Part shown: piece by piece, positions 45,198 through 56,424 of the stretch | How the letters are laid out: each line of letters begins with the position of its first letter | Numbering within the stretch: the first letter of the stretch is position 1 | Assembly: GCF_011947285.1 (NCBI RefSeq) | Contig: NZ_JAAOZT010000003.1 | Span: forward strand, 300,055-358,436 | Direction of reading: 5' to 3' | Length of the DNA stretch: 58,382 nucleotides | From: Glaciimonas immobilis | GTDB lineage: Bacteria; Pseudomonadota; Gammaproteobacteria; Burkholderiales; Burkholderiaceae_D | The notes under the pieces: generated by a model | Seen by the model: the letters and a program-made list of their open reading frames with translations, nothing else | Told to the model about the DNA's origin: nothing | Databases searched by the model: none | Position numbers and translations under genes: made by a program

Positions 45198-45821
45198 TTA
45201 ACGCGAGTACAGTTCGACGATCAGCGATTCGTTGACATCAGCAGCGATTTCGCTACGATCTGGCAGGGACTTGAAAGTGCCTTCCATTTTTTTCGAATCA
45301 ACGGAAACCCATGAAGGCATACCGATTTGCTCAGCCAATGACAACGCTTCAGCGATGCGGACTTGCTTTTTCGATTTTTCACGAACCGCAACAACGTCGC
45401 CAGCTTTAACCTGGTATGAAGCGATGTTGACAACGTTACCGTTGACAGTGAACGCTTTGTGCGAGACCAATTGACGGCCTTCAGCACGGGTCGAACCAAA
45501 GCCCATACGATAAACGACGTTGTCCAGACGCGCTTCCAGCAATCTCAACAAAGTTTCGCCAGTGTTACCCTTGCGACGGTCTGCTTCAGCGAAGTAACGG
45601 CGGAACTGACGTTCCAAAATACCGTACATACGCTTAACTTTTTGCTTTTCGCGCAATTGATTACCGTAGTCCGAAGTACGCGCGCCTGAAGTACGGCCAT
45701 GTTGACCTGGCTTTGAATCTAGTTTGCACTTAGAGTCCAAAGAGCGTCGAGCGCTTTTCAGGAACAGATCCGTACCTTCACGGCGTGATAGTTTTGCTTT
45801 AGGTCCGATGTAACGTGCCAC
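45198..45821 (-). CDS. rpsD: 30S ribosomal protein S4
   Basis: 207-residue primary 16S rRNA-binding protein. [19 protein letters not shown] and the S4 domain ([31 protein letters not shown]) are diagnostic. In E. coli S4 represses the alpha operon through an mRNA pseudoknot; here hairpins lie both before and after the gene. Confidence 0.98.
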   Translation of the reverse strand: MARYIGPKAKLSRREGTDLFLKSARRSLDSKCKLDSKPGQHGRTSGARTSDYGNQLREKQKVKRMYGILERQFRRYFAEADRRKGNTGETLLRLLEARLDNVVYRMGFGSTRAEGRQLVSHKAFTVNGNVVNIASYQVKAGDVVAVREKSKKQVRIAEALSLAEQIGMPSWVSVDSKKMEGTFKSLPDRSEIAADVNESLIVELYSR

Positions 45822-45887
45822 GATGATTCCTTTGGTGAAGTGACGCCCGCCACCAAGACCTTAGAAGGCCTTAAGTAACTGACGCTA

Positions 45888-45950
45888 GTCTGTTTTACCT
45901 TCAAACAGACGGTGGGCTTAAGAACAAAACCCGCCAAGGACATTGGCGGG
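45888..45950 (-). promoter_or_regulatory. Hairpin pair between rpsK and rpsD
   Basis: Two stems lie in the 185-base gap: CCCGCCA/TGGCGGG (45930-45950, followed on the minus strand by TTTTG) and GTCTGTTT/AAACAGAC (45888-45910). The first resembles a weak terminator; the second could be part of an S4 autoregulatory structure. The role is inferred from position. Confidence 0.5.
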
Positions 45951-46006
45951 TCATTTGCAAGCTGTCAATCCTAAAACTAACAGCGCAAAGATGTATATAT
46001 TGCGAC

Positions 46007-46411
46007 TTAAATACGACGACGCTTTGGAGGGCGGCAACCGTTGTGTGGCACTGGCGTCACGTCTTGGATCTGGGTGATTTTGATACCCAGGTTGTTCAAA
46101 GCGCGTACGGCAGATTCGCGACCAGGACCAGGGCCCTTGATACGAACTTCCAGATTCTTAACACCACATTCAACAGCTACTTTACCGGCGGCTTCAGCTG
46201 CTACCTGCGCTGCAAATGGAGTCGACTTCCGGGAGCCTTTAAAGCCAGCACCACCAGATGTCGCCCATGACAACGCATTACCTTGACGATCGGTAATCGT
46301 GATGATGGTGTTGTTAAAGGACGCGTGAATATGTGCGATACCTTCTGCAACGTTCTTTTTAACTTTTTTACGCACACGTGCTGCTGCGGCGTTATTTGGG
46401 GACTTTGCCAT
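46007..46411 (-). CDS. rpsK: 30S ribosomal protein S11
   Basis: 134-residue protein of the 30S platform. [36 protein letters not shown] and the C-terminal [13 protein letters not shown] are diagnostic. It follows rpsM by 42 bases. Confidence 0.98.
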   Translation of the reverse strand: MAKSPNNAAAARVRKKVKKNVAEGIAHIHASFNNTIITITDRQGNALSWATSGGAGFKGSRKSTPFAAQVAAEAAGKVAVECGVKNLEVRIKGPGPGRESAVRALNNLGIKITQIQDVTPVPHNGCRPPKRRRI

Positions 46412-46453
46412 AATAATTTCCTTGAATCCGACTACAAATCAACGCGAAGCACA

Positions 46454-46819
46454 TTATTTCTTCAGCGATTGAGCGGCTTTACGCGGCCCCTTACGGGTAC
46501 GTGCGTTGGTACGGGTACGTTGACCACGGCAAGGTAGACCCTTACGGTGACGCATACCACGGTAGCAACCCAGATCCATCAGACGCTTGATGTTCATTGA
46601 CAATTCGCGACGTAGATCACCTTCCACGATGAATTTTGCAATTTCATCGCGAAGCTTTTCTAATTCGCTGTCGTCTAGATCTTTGACCTTTTTACTGGTC
46701 GAAATACCCGTCGCGTCGCAAATCTTCTGCGAACGTGGGCGGCCAACACCATAAATGGCGGTTAAGCCGATAACAGTGTGTTGATGGTTTGGGATATTTA
46801 CCCCTGCAATACGTGCCAT
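46454..46819 (-). CDS. rpsM: 30S ribosomal protein S13
   Basis: 121-residue protein of the 30S head that contacts the P-site tRNA and L5. [26 protein letters not shown] and the basic tail [19 protein letters not shown] are diagnostic. Confidence 0.98.
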   Translation of the reverse strand: MARIAGVNIPNHQHTVIGLTAIYGVGRPRSQKICDATGISTSKKVKDLDDSELEKLRDEIAKFIVEGDLRRELSMNIKRLMDLGCYRGMRHRKGLPCRGQRTRTNARTRKGPRKAAQSLKK

Positions 46820-46846
46820 TCGTTATTCCTCGATCAATAACGTTAG

Positions 46847-46960
46847 TTAACCTTGACGCTGTTTATGGCGCGGTTCTATGCAAATGACGCGTAGAACGCC
46901 TTTGCGCTTAATGATCTTACAGTTGCGGCAAATCCGCTTAACTGATGCGAGCACTTTCAT
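46847..46960 (-). CDS. rpmJ: 50S ribosomal protein L36
   Basis: A 37-residue protein encoded between infA and rps[21 protein letters not shown]...[10 protein letters not shown]. It carries the zinc-ribbon ligands C-x2-C, a further Cys and His (CRNC, CIEPRH), so it is the zinc-binding (C+) form. An AAAGAGGG-type site precedes the ATG. Confidence 0.96.
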   Translation of the reverse strand: MKVLASVKRICRNCKIIKRKGVLRVICIEPRHKQRQG

Positions 46961-47000
46961 GGTAGCCCTCTTTCTTTCAGCTTAAGGTTCTAAATACTGA

Positions 47001-47219
47001 TTATTTGGTACGGAAAACTATTCGTGCCCGGCTTAAATCATAAGGTGTCAATTCTACCGTCACCTTATCTCCTGGAAGGATACGGATATAATTCATCCGC
47101 ATCTTGCCAGAAATATGACCGAGTACGATATGCCCGTTTTCCAACTTAACTCTAAATGTAGCATTGGGGAGATTCTCTAGAATCTCGCCTTGCATCTGGA
47201 TAACGTCGTCTTTTGCCAT
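47001..47219 (-). CDS. infA: Translation initiation factor IF-1
   Basis: 72-residue OB-fold protein that occupies the A site during initiation. [30 protein letters not shown] and [27 protein letters not shown] are diagnostic. It sits between secY and rpmJ, as is usual in betaproteobacteria. Confidence 0.98.
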   Translation of the reverse strand: MAKDDVIQMQGEILENLPNATFRVKLENGHIVLGHISGKMRMNYIRILPGDKVTVELTPYDLSRARIVFRTK

Positions 47220-47254
47220 TCGGTCTTCTGGTTCCTCTGGGCGCTCAATCCAAC

Positions 47255-48586
47255 TTAACGCGTAGGAATTCCGCCCTTGAAATTTGCTTTACGAAGCAGC
47301 GATTCATACTGCTGCGACATCACATAATTTTGTACTTGCGCCATGAAGTCCATGGTGACCACAACGATAATCAACAGTGACGTACCACCAAAATAGAACG
47401 GTACTTTCCAGCGTGCAATCAAGAACTCTGGCAACAAGCAAACCAGTGTAATATAAACCGCACCTGCTAGCGTCAAACGCATCAAAATCTTGTCGATATA
47501 ACGTGCAGTCTGGTCACCTGGGCGAATCCCCGGAACAAATGCGCCGCTCTTTTTAAGGTTATCTGCAGTTTCTTTGCTGTTGAATACCAAAGCAGTATAA
47601 AAGAAGCAAAAGAACACGATAGCAACTGCATACAGCAAAGCATGAATCGGTTCGCCAGGAGCCAACGATGCAGCCAGATCCTTTAAGAAGCGAACTACTG
47701 GATTAGTAGTATCACCCGAAATGAACCAACTGGTAATCGTTGCTGGAAACAAGATGATCGATGAAGCAAAAATCGGAGGAATCACACCCGCCATGTTCAG
47801 CTTCAGAGGCAAATGACTGCTTTGCCCGCCGTATATCTTGTTACCAACTTGCCGTTTCGCGTAATTCACAAGAATCTTGCGCTGACCACGTTCAATGAAT
47901 ACGACCACGAACGTCACCGCAGCAACAATCAAACAGATTAAGATCGCCGACAAAGCAGCCATCGAACCTGTACGCACCAGCTCGAACAAACCACCGACTG
48001 CGTTTGGCAAACCTGCCGCAATACCAGCAAAGATTATGATCGAGATGCCGTTACCAAGACCACGCTCAGTAATTTGCTCACCCAACCACATCAAAAACAT
48101 TGTACCGGTCACCAGTGTCACAACCGTTGTAAAACGAAATGCTAAACCAGGATCAAGTACCAAGCCTGCTTGCGATTCAAGTGCTACTGCTATACCTAAC
48201 GCCTGGAATGTCGCAAGAAGCAACGTCCCGTAACGCGTATATTGTGTGATCTTGCGTCGTCCAGACTCGCCTTCCTTTTTGAGGGCCTCAAGTTGGGGAG
48301 ACACGATCGACATCAGTTGCATAATGATAGATGCCGAGATATACGGCATGATACCTAATGCAAAAACAGTAAACCGAGATAATGCGCCGCCGGAAAACAT
48401 GTTAAACATACCCAGAATACCGCCCTGGTTTTGTTTAAACAACTGGGCTAACTGTGTCGGGTCAATCCCCGGCACAGGTATGTGTGCGCCGATCCGATAA
48501 ACAACTAATGCGGCCAGTAAGAACCACAAACGACCCCAAGGGAAACCGCTAGCAGCGCTTTTTGCAAGTTGTGGAGTAGTCGCCAA
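47255..48586 (-). CDS. secY: Preprotein translocase subunit SecY
   Basis: 443-residue channel-forming subunit of the Sec translocon. Ten membrane segments; family signatures [11 protein letters not shown] near the N-terminus, [14 protein letters not shown], and the C-terminal loop [21 protein letters not shown]. It exports the S8 proteins, LptA, cytochrome c4 and others encoded in this window, as inferred from their signal peptides. Confidence 0.97.
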   Translation of the reverse strand: MATTPQLAKSAASGFPWGRLWFLLAALVVYRIGAHIPVPGIDPTQLAQLFKQNQGGILGMFNMFSGGALSRFTVFALGIMPYISASIIMQLMSIVSPQLEALKKEGESGRRKITQYTRYGTLLLATFQALGIAVALESQAGLVLDPGLAFRFTTVVTLVTGTMFLMWLGEQITERGLGNGISIIIFAGIAAGLPNAVGGLFELVRTGSMAALSAILICLIVAAVTFVVVFIERGQRKILVNYAKRQVGNKIYGGQSSHLPLKLNMAGVIPPIFASSIILFPATITSWFISGDTTNPVVRFLKDLAASLAPGEPIHALLYAVAIVFFCFFYTALVFNSKETADNLKKSGAFVPGIRPGDQTARYIDKILMRLTLAGAVYITLVCLLPEFLIARWKVPFYFGGTSLLIIVVVTMDFMAQVQNYVMSQQYESLLRKANFKGGIPTR

Positions 48587-48612
48587 TTGTCGCTCCGAGT
48601 CAGTAAGCCAAA

Positions 48613-49044
48613 TTAAGCAACAGTGCCGCCGACTGCTTCAATCGCAGCTTTAGCGCCTTTAGTGGCGATCAAGCCTTTCAGGTTTACTTTTCTTGTCAGC
48701 TCGCCGGACAGGATAACCCGTACCACGCGTGCGAGTTCCCCGATAACGCCGGCTTGCTTCAAGACCAATATATCGATCTCAGTGACAGGCAATTGCTCTA
48801 GTTCCGACAAGCGAACTTCTGCTTTGAACGGAGTAGCCATTGATTTAAAACCACGCTTAGGCAAGCGACGTTGCAAAGGCATCTGACCGCCTTCAAAACC
48901 GACTTTATGAAAACCGCCCGAACGAGATTTTTGACCTTTATGACCACGACCGGCAGTTTTACCGATACCCGAGCCAATACCGCGACCTACGCGACGCTTG
49001 TAGTGCTTGGCGCCGTCTGCTGGTTGGATAGTATTCAATTCCAT
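48613..49044 (-). CDS. rplO: 50S ribosomal protein L15
   Basis: 143-residue large-subunit protein. The Gly/Arg/Lys-rich N-terminus ([21 protein letters not shown]) and [17 protein letters not shown] are diagnostic. Directly upstream of secY in the spc operon. Confidence 0.98.
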   Translation of the reverse strand: MELNTIQPADGAKHYKRRVGRGIGSGIGKTAGRGHKGQKSRSGGFHKVGFEGGQMPLQRRLPKRGFKSMATPFKAEVRLSELEQLPVTEIDILVLKQAGVIGELARVVRVILSGELTRKVNLKGLIATKGAKAAIEAVGGTVA

Positions 49045-49070
49045 AATTTGCTCCGTTCGTAAGCCGAAGC

Positions 49071-49250
49071 TTACGAAACTACTTTCACAAGATAGGACAC
49101 TTTATTGATCATGCCACGCACCGATGGTGTGTCTTGCAATTCGGAAACCGAATTAACACGACGTAAGCCCAAACCGCGCACTGTCGCACGATGTGTTTCA
49201 CGTGTACCGATCAAACCTTTGATCAATTGTACTTTTACAGTCTTAGTCAT
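49071..49250 (-). CDS. rpmD: 50S ribosomal protein L30
   Basis: 59-residue protein ([20 protein letters not shown]...). Two adjacent ATGs exist; the second, at 49250, has AAGGTG six bases upstream. The longer frame that starts inside rpsE is not used. L30 is absent from some bacteria but typical here. Confidence 0.96.
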   Translation of the reverse strand: MTKTVKVQLIKGLIGTRETHRATVRGLGLRRVNSVSELQDTPSVRGMINKVSYLVKVVS

Positions 49251-49260
49251 CATGATCACC

Positions 49261-49779
49261 TTAGCCGATAATGTCTTCAACGGACTTACCGCGCTTAGCA
49301 GCGATTTCCGATGGAGTGTTCATTTTTGCCAGGCCATTCAACGTAGCCCGAACCAAATTGTAAGGATTGGTGGAACCGTTGGACTTAGCCACAACGTTAG
49401 TCACACCCATCACTTCAAAAATGGCGCGCATTGGACCACCAGCAATAACGCCAGTACCTTCTTTAGCAGGAGCCATCAATACCGATGACGCGCCGTGCTT
49501 GCCGGTCAAAGTGTGTTGCAAAGTGCCGTTTTTCAACGTTACTTTGATCATCTTGCGACGGGCTTCTTCCATAGCCTTCTGCACTGCAACTGGCACTTCT
49601 TTCGACTTGCCCTTGCCCATGCCGATACGGCCATCGCCATCACCAACAACAGCCAATGCTGCGAAACCCATGATACGACCACCCTTAACCACTTTGGTTA
49701 CACGGTTGACCGCAATCATTTTTTCGCGCATGCCATCATCCGGCTTGTCGCTTTGCATTTTCGATTGCATTTTTGCCAT
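49261..49779 (-). CDS. rpsE: 30S ribosomal protein S5
   Basis: 172-residue protein with an N-terminal double-stranded-RNA-binding fold ([22 protein letters not shown]) and the C-terminal domain ([19 protein letters not shown]). Contributes to decoding accuracy. The ends are 10-11 bases from its neighbours rpmD and rplR. Confidence 0.98.
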   Translation of the reverse strand: MAKMQSKMQSDKPDDGMREKMIAVNRVTKVVKGGRIMGFAALAVVGDGDGRIGMGKGKSKEVPVAVQKAMEEARRKMIKVTLKNGTLQHTLTGKHGASSVLMAPAKEGTGVIAGGPMRAIFEVMGVTNVVAKSNGSTNPYNLVRATLNGLAKMNTPSEIAAKRGKSVEDIIG

Positions 49780-49790
49780 GACGTTTTTCC

Positions 49791-50153
49791 TTAGAACTTC
49801 AGACCAGCTTCACGTGCGGCATCTGCCAACACCTTGACGCGGCCATGGTAACGGAAACCGGAGCGATCAAACGCAACTTCGGTAACTCCGGCTTTCAATG
49901 CCTTCTCAGCGACACGCTTACCAACCAGAGACGCAGCGGTAGTATTTCCGCCTTTGCCAGATTGACCAGCCAACTCCTGGCGTACTTCCGCTTCAAGTGT
50001 TGAGGCCGAAGCCAGCACTTTAGCGTCAGGGCCAATGATGCTAGCGTAGATGTGCAAATTAGTACGATGCACTGCTAAGCGAGTCACCTTTAACTCTGCG
50101 ATCTTGGCACGCGTTTGGCGTGAGCGGCGCAGACGTGATTGTTTCTTATCCAT
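49791..50153 (-). CDS. rplR: 50S ribosomal protein L18
   Basis: 120-residue 5S rRNA-binding protein. [18 protein letters not shown] and [42 protein letters not shown] are diagnostic. The ATG at 50153, with AGGGG six bases upstream, is preferred over a TTG two codons earlier. Confidence 0.97.
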   Translation of the reverse strand: MDKKQSRLRRSRQTRAKIAELKVTRLAVHRTNLHIYASIIGPDAKVLASASTLEAEVRQELAGQSGKGGNTTAASLVGKRVAEKALKAGVTEVAFDRSGFRYHGRVKVLADAAREAGLKF

Positions 50154-50165
50154 CGTCAACCCCTA

Positions 50166-50699
50166 TTACTTCTTCTTGGTTTCTTTAAGGATTACCACTT
50201 CGTCCGAATAACGAACGCCCTTGCCCTTGTAAGGCTCAGGTTTGCGGTAAGCACGAACTTCTGCGGCGACCTGGCCAACACGTTGCTTGTCGATTCCCTT
50301 AATCAGGATCTCGGTTTGCGTCGGTGTTGCACACGTCACGCCCTCAGGCATTTGGTGCGCAACAGGATGCGAGAAACCGAGCGACAAATTCAACTTATCG
50401 CCTTGCGCTTGCGCACGAAAACCAACGCCTACCAGAGTCAACTTCTTTTCGAAGCCTTTGGTAACGCCGGTAACCATGTTATTGACCAGAGCACGTAGTG
50501 TTCCGGACATCGCATTGGCTTCACGGCTGTCATTCGCGGCAGCGAAATTAAGCGTTCCGTTATTGTTTTCGACAGTCACCTGACCAGTTAAGATCTGTGA
50601 CAATGTACCCAGAGGGCCTTTTACTACGATCTGCTCTGCAGAGATGGTCGCTTCCGCGCCAGCTGGCAGTGCAATCGGCATTTTACCTACACGTGACAT
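50166..50699 (-). CDS. rplF: 50S ribosomal protein L6
   Basis: 177-residue protein near the factor-binding centre. [16 protein letters not shown] at the start and [24 protein letters not shown] at the end are diagnostic. The frame extends 45 bases upstream into rpsH, but this start has an AGGAG site. Confidence 0.98.
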   Translation of the reverse strand: MSRVGKMPIALPAGAEATISAEQIVVKGPLGTLSQILTGQVTVENNNGTLNFAAANDSREANAMSGTLRALVNNMVTGVTKGFEKKLTLVGVGFRAQAQGDKLNLSLGFSHPVAHQMPEGVTCATPTQTEILIKGIDKQRVGQVAAEVRAYRKPEPYKGKGVRYSDEVVILKETKKK

Positions 50700-50709
50700 G
50701 TTGGACTCC

Positions 50710-51105
50710 TTAGGCGACGTAGCAAATAACTTCGCCACCGACACCGGTTGCGCGCGCTTTGCGGTCCGTCATGACACCTTGTGGTGTCGAAATAATTGCA
50801 ACACCCAAGCCGTTCATCACATTTGGAATGTCATCTTTGCCCTTGTAGACACGTAATCCTGGACGGGATACGCGCTCAATGCGCTCGATAACTGGACGGC
50901 CGGCGTAATACTTCAAACCGATTTTCAGTTCTGCTTTGCCACCTGCTTCGGCAACAGCAAAATCTTCGATGTAACCCTCGTCCTTAAGGACGTTAGCAAT
51001 CGCAATTTTGACCTTCGACGATGGCATTGCCACGGCGGTCTTTTGTACTACTTGCGCATTGCGGATACGGGTCAGCATATCGGCGATAGGATCGCTCATA
51101 CTCAT
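50710..51105 (-). CDS. rpsH: 30S ribosomal protein S8
   Basis: 131-residue protein that binds the central domain of 16S rRNA and, in E. coli, represses the spc operon. [18 protein letters not shown] and the C-terminal [27 protein letters not shown] are diagnostic. Either of two nearby ATGs (51105 or 51099) may start it. Confidence 0.97.
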   Translation of the reverse strand: MSMSDPIADMLTRIRNAQVVQKTAVAMPSSKVKIAIANVLKDEGYIEDFAVAEAGGKAELKIGLKYYAGRPVIERIERVSRPGLRVYKGKDDIPNVMNGLGVAIISTPQGVMTDRKARATGVGGEVICYVA

Positions 51106-51119
51106 TGCATATTCTCCTA

Positions 51120-51425
51120 TTACCAGCTAGCTTTAGTCATACCCGGAATCTCACCACGCATGGCGATTTCACGGAGCTTAATACGGCCCAGACCGAACTT
51201 GCGGAAAGTGCCACGTGGACGACCAGTCAAGGCGCAACGATTACGTTGACGAGTCGGATTTGAGTTACGTGGCAGCGCTTGTAATTTCAAGCGAGCTTCG
51301 TAGCGCTCTTCTTCCGACTTCGATTGGTCATCAATGATTGCCTTTAACTCGGCACGCTTACCGGCAAATTTCTTTACCAGGTCAGCACGCTTTTGTTCAC
51401 GGTTAATCAGTGCCAGTTTTGCCAT
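51120..51425 (-). CDS. rpsN: 30S ribosomal protein S14
   Basis: 101-residue S14. It lacks the CxxC pairs of the zinc form; only one Cys is present in [12 protein letters not shown]. It is therefore the zinc-independent (C-) long type. The start [17 protein letters not shown] at 51425 lies seven bases after rplE; the frame continues upstream inside rplE but is not used. Confidence 0.97.
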   Translation of the reverse strand: MAKLALINREQKRADLVKKFAGKRAELKAIIDDQSKSEEERYEARLKLQALPRNSNPTRQRNRCALTGRPRGTFRKFGLGRIKLREIAMRGEIPGMTKASW

Positions 51426-51432
51426 GGCAACC

Positions 51433-51972
51433 TCAGTTTCTGAACGGAAATTTAAATGCGGCGAGAAGCGACTTCGCTTCATCGTCGGTCTTGGCAGTCG
51501 TCGTGATGCTGATATTCAGACCACGCAGTACGTCAATCTTGTCGTATTCAATTTCGGGGAAAATGATCTGCTCTTTCACACCGATATTGTAGTTACCACG
51601 ACCGTCAAATGCACGACCAGAAACACCACGGAAGTCACGAACACGCGGTAGCGCGACAGTAACAAGGCGATCCAGAAATTCGTACATGTGAGCGCCACGC
51701 AGCGTAACCATACAACCAATTGGGTAGCCTTCACGGATTTTAAAACCCGCAATCGCTTTACGCGCCTTGGTCACAACTGGCTTTTGACCTGCAATCTTGG
51801 TCAAATCGCCGACTGCGTGCTCGATGATTTTCTTGTCCGCAATAGCTTCCGATAAACCCATGTTGAGGGTGATCTTCAGGATACGCGGAACTTCCATTAC
51901 TGATTTATAAGCGTATTTCGCTATCAGATCAGTAACGACCTTTTCTTTATAGAACTCTTGGAGACGGGCCAT
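51433..51972 (-). CDS. rplE: 50S ribosomal protein L5
   Basis: 179-residue 5S rRNA-binding protein contacting S13 and P-site t[35 protein letters not shown] and [23 protein letters not shown] are diagnostic. Confidence 0.98.
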   Translation of the reverse strand: MARLQEFYKEKVVTDLIAKYAYKSVMEVPRILKITLNMGLSEAIADKKIIEHAVGDLTKIAGQKPVVTKARKAIAGFKIREGYPIGCMVTLRGAHMYEFLDRLVTVALPRVRDFRGVSGRAFDGRGNYNIGVKEQIIFPEIEYDKIDVLRGLNISITTTAKTDDEAKSLLAAFKFPFRN

Positions 51973-51978
51973 GATCTC

Positions 51979-52293
51979 TTAAACCTTAACAACTTCGCCG
52001 CTGGACTTGAAAACGCGAACCTTCTTACCGTCCACGTCTTTAAAACCAACGCGATCTGCCTTGCCAGTTGCTACGTTAAACAACGCAACATTTGACACAT
52101 GAATTGGCATCAGCTTATCAACGATGCCACCAGTTTCACCAGTCATCGGATTTGGTTTAGTCGCTTTTTTAGCAACGTTAATACCATCAACGATAACAAA
52201 GTTAGCATCAACGCGTTGTTTTACAACTCCGCGCTTGCCCTTGTCTTTACCAGTCAGGACGATTATCTCGTCACTTTTCCGAATCTTATCCAT
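51979..52293 (-). CDS. rplX: 50S ribosomal protein L24
   Basis: 104-residue assembly-initiator protein with an N-terminal KOW motif ([19 protein letters not shown]). Six bases separate it from rplE. Confidence 0.98.
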   Translation of the reverse strand: MDKIRKSDEIIVLTGKDKGKRGVVKQRVDANFVIVDGINVAKKATKPNPMTGETGGIVDKLMPIHVSNVALFNVATGKADRVGFKDVDGKKVRVFKSSGEVVKV

Positions 52294-52302
52294 CTCGACT
52301 CC

Positions 52303-52671
52303 TTACAGCACTTCAGGCGCGAGTGAAACAATCTTCATGAAGCGCTCTGTGCGCAATTCACGAGTGACTGGTCCAAAAATACGCGTACCAATTGGCTCCA
52401 GCTTTGCGTTAAGCAACACTGCTGCGTTACCATCGAACTTGACCAACGAACCGTCGGGGCGGCGCACACCTTTTGCAGTGCGAACAACCACGGCGTTGTA
52501 GATCTCGCCCTTTTTAACGCGGCCACGCGGCGCAGCAACTTTAACAGTTACTTTGATAACATCGCCAATGCTTGCGTAACGACGCTTGGAACCACCCAGA
52601 ACCTTGATGCACATAACTTCGCGCGCACCAGTGTTGTCGGCTACTTCGAGCCGGCTTTCCGTTTGAATCAT
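52303..52671 (-). CDS. rplN: 50S ribosomal protein L14
   Basis: 122-residue protein of the intersubunit face. [27 protein letters not shown] and [26 protein letters not shown] are diagnostic. It follows rpsQ after an unusually wide 227-base gap, so a separate promoter for the spc operon may lie there. Confidence 0.98.
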   Translation of the reverse strand: MIQTESRLEVADNTGAREVMCIKVLGGSKRRYASIGDVIKVTVKVAAPRGRVKKGEIYNAVVVRTAKGVRRPDGSLVKFDGNAAVLLNAKLEPIGTRIFGPVTRELRTERFMKIVSLAPEVL

Positions 52672-52898
52672 AATTTTTCTTTCCCAACTTAACTCGCGGC
52701 CGCACTATGCGGATATACGGTCAGTCTTGGTCCTGTCAGAAACACCCTTGATGGATGCACTGCTTAGGTGGACGACTTCCAAAACTTCTTGCTAATTCTT
52801 TTGCTTCAACTGCAGAGTACTCATCTCGCTCTTATTGGAAACCAACAGGAGCGAAGCCAAGCATTATTACATCAATATGCCTGGCCCGCAACAAATAC
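52672..52898 (-). promoter_or_regulatory. Spacer between rpsQ and rplN (S10/spc junction)
   Basis: 227 bases with no gene, in a block where spacers are otherwise mostly under 30 bases. A nine-pair stem (GCCAGGCAT/ATGCTTGGC, one G-U pair, 52856-52885) lies close after rpsQ, without a T run. A spc-operon promoter or an S8-type control site could be here, but I see no strong consensus. Confidence 0.4.
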
Positions 52899-53171
52899 TT
52901 ATAGAACTTGTCCAACTTGTACAACACGCGTCACACTCCAAGCTTTAGTCTTGGAGATAGGGCGGCCTTCCTGGATCTCTACTACGTCGCCTTCCTTAGC
53001 CTGATTGGCTTCATCATGCGCGTGGTACTTGTTAGTACGTACGATGATTTTGCCATACAGAGGATGCTTAACGTGGCGTTCGATTAGGACGGTAACAGTC
53101 TTATCCATTTTGTCGGATACAACTTTACCAACCAGCGTGCGCTTCAGCGGTTGTTTCACTTGATCGTTCAT
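52899..53171 (-). CDS. rpsQ: 30S ribosomal protein S17
   Basis: 90-residue OB-fold protein. [33 protein letters not shown] is diagnostic. Its start overlaps the rpmC stop by one base. Confidence 0.98.
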   Translation of the reverse strand: MNDQVKQPLKRTLVGKVVSDKMDKTVTVLIERHVKHPLYGKIIVRTNKYHAHDEANQAKEGDVVEIQEGRPISKTKAWSVTRVVQVGQVL

Positions 53172-53362
53172 TACTGGGCGCCCTTCGAGTTGATGACGGT
53201 CTTGACCCGTGCGATATCGCGACGAACTTTTTTCAATTGCGACGTATTGTTTAATTGCTGAGTACCGATTTGCATACGAAGACTAAACTGCGCCTTCAAC
53301 AATTCTTTCAGCTCTTTAGCCAATGCCGCTTGATCTTTGTCGCGGAGTTCAGATGCTTTCAT
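53171..53362 (-). CDS. rpmC: 50S ribosomal protein L29
   Basis: 63-residue helical-hairpin protein near the exit tunnel. [31 protein letters not shown] and [11 protein letters not shown] are diagnostic. Confidence 0.98.
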   Translation of the reverse strand: MKASELRDKDQAALAKELKELLKAQFSLRMQIGTQQLNNTSQLKKVRRDIARVKTVINSKGAQ

Positions 53363-53374
53363 GATTCACTCCAA

Positions 53375-53794
53375 TTATTGGCCGATTTGACGCACGACGA
53401 ACGTGGTCAATAGCGGCAATTTAGCTGCAGCCAAACGGAATGCCTCACGCGCGAGTGTTTCATCGACGCCATCCATCTCGTATAGCATTTTACCTGGCTG
53501 AATCTCAGCCACGTAGTACTCAGGATTACCCTTACCGTTACCCATGCGGACTTCGGCAGGCTTTTGAGAAATTGGCTTGTCTGGGAAAATGCGAATCCAG
53601 ATACGACCACCCCGTTTGATGTGACGCGTCATTGCGCGACGTGCAGCTTCGATCTGACGAGCCGTAATACGACCACGGCCAACCGCCTTCAGACCAAATT
53701 CGCCAAACGACACGGCAGTACCGCGCGAATGCGAAATGCCCTTGTTGCGGCCTTTTTGCTCTTTACGAAACTTTCTGCGTGCTGGTTGCAGCAT
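53375..53794 (-). CDS. rplP: 50S ribosomal protein L16
   Basis: 139-residue protein of the A-site region and peptidyl-transferase vicinity. [25 protein letters not shown] and [27 protein letters not shown] are diagnostic. Two bases separate it from rpsC. Confidence 0.98.
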   Translation of the reverse strand: MLQPARRKFRKEQKGRNKGISHSRGTAVSFGEFGLKAVGRGRITARQIEAARRAMTRHIKRGGRIWIRIFPDKPISQKPAEVRMGNGKGNPEYYVAEIQPGKMLYEMDGVDETLAREAFRLAAAKLPLLTTFVVRQIGQ

Positions 53795-53796
53795 GG

Positions 53797-54648
53797 TTAT
53801 TCTCCTGCTTTCTCAGCCGGTGCCGATGCAACTGCAACAACACCTTCAGCAGCGCCATCCGGCTTTTTGGCACGGGCTGGGCGCGCAACTGCTGCACCCG
53901 GACCCGCTGCGGTTGTAGTTTTAGGACGTGGACGGCTAGACGGCTTACCATCGTCACGACGTGGACCACGACGCTTTTTGTCATCGTCATTAGGGATGTC
54001 GACTACCGGTGTTTCACCGTTAGGCAAACGATCGCCTTTGTAAACCCAGACTTTGATACCAATAATGCCGTACGTAGTTTCAGCTTCGCCGAAACCGTAG
54101 TCAATGTCAGCGCGCAGAGTGTGCAGTGGCACACGGCCTTCGCGATACCATTCAGTACGAGCAATTTCGATACCATTCAGACGACCGGCTGACATGATTT
54201 TGATCCCTTGCGCGCCTAGACGCATTGCATTCTGCATCGCACGTTTCATCGCGCGGCGGAACATAATACGTTTTTCGAGCTGCTGAGCAATCGAATCAGC
54301 GATCAACTGTGCATCGGTTTCAGGCTTACGAATTTCTTCGATATTAACGTGAACCGGTACACCCATCAGTTTGGTCAGCGCTGACTTCAATACTTCGATG
54401 TCCTCGCCTTTTTTACCGATAACAACACCTGGACGCGAGCTGTAAATTGTAATGCGGGCGTTCTTTGCAGGACGCTCAATAACAACACGGCCAACGGAGG
54501 CGTTCTTCAGTTTTTTCTTGAGGTAAGCACGAACCTTCAGATCTTCGTTAAGCATAGTGGCAAAATTGCTATTGCCAGCATACCAACGTGAACTCCAGTT
54601 ACGCGTTACCGCAAGTCGAAAACCGGTTGGATGAATCTTCTGTCCCAT
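53797..54648 (-). CDS. rpsC: 30S ribosomal protein S3
   Basis: 283-residue protein of the mRNA entry site with a KH domain ([18 protein letters not shown]) and the C-terminal S3 domain ([32 protein letters not shown]). It is about 50 residues longer than E. coli S3 because of a basic, Ala/Pro-rich low-complexity tail after VVDIPND, common in betaproteobacteria. Confidence 0.97.
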   Translation of the reverse strand: MGQKIHPTGFRLAVTRNWSSRWYAGNSNFATMLNEDLKVRAYLKKKLKNASVGRVVIERPAKNARITIYSSRPGVVIGKKGEDIEVLKSALTKLMGVPVHVNIEEIRKPETDAQLIADSIAQQLEKRIMFRRAMKRAMQNAMRLGAQGIKIMSAGRLNGIEIARTEWYREGRVPLHTLRADIDYGFGEAETTYGIIGIKVWVYKGDRLPNGETPVVDIPNDDDKKRRGPRRDDGKPSSRPRPKTTTAAGPGAAVARPARAKKPDGAAEGVVAVASAPAEKAGE

Positions 54649-54657
54649 CGTGACTCC

Positions 54658-54990
54658 TTAGTTTCCGACAGTCACGTAAATGTGACAGGATTGCTTCGAG
54701 ATACGATCACCACGGCCTTTTGCACGCGCTGTAAAGCGCTTCAGGACCGAACCTTTTTCGACATAGATCGTCGTGATTTTCAGTTCGTCGATATCTGCAC
54801 CATCGTTATGCTCGGCGTTCGCAATTGCGGACTCCAGAACACGTTTAATGATTGCAGCACCCTTCTTCGGACTAAACGTCAGAATATGAAGAGCTTGATC
54901 AACTTTTTTGCCGCGAATCAGATCGGCGACCAGACGGCCCTTTTGGGCCGAAAGACGCACACCGCGGAGGGTAGCTTTAGTTTCCATCAT
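54658..54990 (-). CDS. rplV: 50S ribosomal protein L22
   Basis: 110-residue protein lining the exit tunnel. [23 protein letters not shown] and the tunnel loop [16 protein letters not shown] are diagnostic. Two adjacent ATGs are possible starts (54990 or 54987). Confidence 0.97.
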   Translation of the reverse strand: MMETKATLRGVRLSAQKGRLVADLIRGKKVDQALHILTFSPKKGAAIIKRVLESAIANAEHNDGADIDELKITTIYVEKGSVLKRFTARAKGRGDRISKQSCHIYVTVGN

Positions 54991-54996
54991 CGGACC

Positions 54997-55272
54997 TTAT
55001 CTCTTAGCCTTTTTATCGGCGGCATGACCCTTGAACGTACGAGTCAAAGCGAATTCGCCGAGTTTGTGACCGACCATATTTTCGGAAACATAAACCGGGA
55101 CGTGTTGTTTGCCGTTATGCACAGCAATCGTCAAACCGATAAAGTCCGGCATGATGGTTGACCGACGCGACCAGGTCTTAATTGGCTTTTTGTCTTTGAT
55201 TGCCTGAGCAGCCTCGACTTTTTTCACCAGGTGGGCGTCGCAGAACGGCCCTTTTTTCAATGAACGTGTCAT
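54997..55272 (-). CDS. rpsS: 30S ribosomal protein S19
   Basis: 91-residue protein of the 30S head. [20 protein letters not shown] and [40 protein letters not shown] are diagnostic. Confidence 0.98.
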   Translation of the reverse strand: MTRSLKKGPFCDAHLVKKVEAAQAIKDKKPIKTWSRRSTIMPDFIGLTIAVHNGKQHVPVYVSENMVGHKLGEFALTRTFKGHAADKKAKR

Positions 55273-55282
55273 GTGTTACCCC

Positions 55283-56110
55283 TTATTTCTTGCCACGGCG
55301 CGAGACGATCATTGAAGTAGTACGCTTGTTGCGGCGTGTCTTCTTCCCTTTTGTCTGCTGACCCCATGGCGAAACTGGATGACGACCAGCTGCGGTCTTA
55401 CCTTCACCACCACCGTGAGGATGGTCAACCGGATTCATAACCACACCGCGAACGGTAGGACGAACACCGCGCCAACGCATAGCACCCGCTTTACCAATCT
55501 TGCGCAGGCTATGTTCAGCATTGCCGACTTCACCGACGGTTGCACGACATTCAATGTGCACACGACGGACTTCACCGGAACGCAGGCGAACCTGAGCGTA
55601 GATTCCTTCGCGAGCCATCAACACAACGCCAGCCCCAGCAGTACGCGCCATTTGAGCGCCTTTACCTGGAAGCATTTCAACGCAATGCATGATGGTACCA
55701 ACCGGGATGTTGCGAATAGGAAGGCAGTTGCCGGACTTGATCGTCGCTTGCGAACCATTCATCACTTGATCGCCTACTGCCATGCCTTTAGCTGCAATGA
55801 TGTAATGACGCTCACCATCTGCATAGCACAACAATGCGATATTCGCAGTACGGTTTGGATCGTATTCGATACGTTCCACTTTCGCTGGAATACCATCTTT
55901 GTTACGCTTAAAGTCAATAACGCGATAGTGCTGCTTATGACCACCACCGATATGACGGGTAGTGATATGACCGTTGTTATTACGACCCGCTGTTTTCGAT
56001 TTCTTTTCGATCAGGGCAGCAAATGGACGGCCTTTGTACAGGTCGGGATTAACGACCTTAACCATTCCACGGCGACCCGGCGAGGTCGGTTTAACTTTAA
56101 CGAGTGCCAT
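55283..56110 (-). CDS. rplB: 50S ribosomal protein L2
   Basis: 275-residue protein needed for subunit association and peptidyl transfer. [33 protein letters not shown] and the conserved C-terminal [14 protein letters not shown] with its essential His are present. The start overlaps the rplW stop (TAATG). Confidence 0.98.
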   Translation of the reverse strand: MALVKVKPTSPGRRGMVKVVNPDLYKGRPFAALIEKKSKTAGRNNNGHITTRHIGGGHKQHYRVIDFKRNKDGIPAKVERIEYDPNRTANIALLCYADGERHYIIAAKGMAVGDQVMNGSQATIKSGNCLPIRNIPVGTIMHCVEMLPGKGAQMARTAGAGVVLMAREGIYAQVRLRSGEVRRVHIECRATVGEVGNAEHSLRKIGKAGAMRWRGVRPTVRGVVMNPVDHPHGGGEGKTAAGRHPVSPWGQQTKGKKTRRNKRTTSMIVSRRGKK

Positions 56111-56424
56111 TATTTAGCCTCCTCGGTGAAGTTGATCTCTTGACCCGGCTTCAAACATACAAATGCGCGACGCGTATGATTACGTCGGCCGTTGGATTTA
56201 CCGGAGCGCTTTTGCTTACCAATGCGGTTGGCGACTTGCACCGACTCAACCTGCACTTTGAAGAGCAATTCGACAGCAGCTTTAACTTCCAGTTTGGTAG
56301 CGTCGGGTGCGATACGGAAAACGACTTGCTCGTTTTTTTCCGCAACAAACGTTGCCTTCTCGGAAATTACTGGCGCTAGCAACACTTTCATCAAGCGCTC
56401 TTCGCTATGTTTTAATGCGTTCAT
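56110..56424 (-). CDS. rplW: 50S ribosomal protein L23
   Basis: 104-residue exit-tunnel protein that docks SRP and trigger factor. [16 protein letters not shown] and [21 protein letters not shown] are diagnostic. It overlaps rplD by four bases and rplB by one. Confidence 0.98.
   Translation of the reverse strand: MNALKHSEERLMKVLLAPVISEKATFVAEKNEQVVFRIAPDATKLEVKAAVELLFKVQVESVQVANRIGKQKRSGKSNGRRNHTRRAFVCLKPGQEINFTEEAK

Noticed and set aside
55379-56143. 254-residue plus-strand frame opposite rplB
   Set aside because: It is antisense to highly conserved L2 codons. Long antisense frames are expected in such genes.
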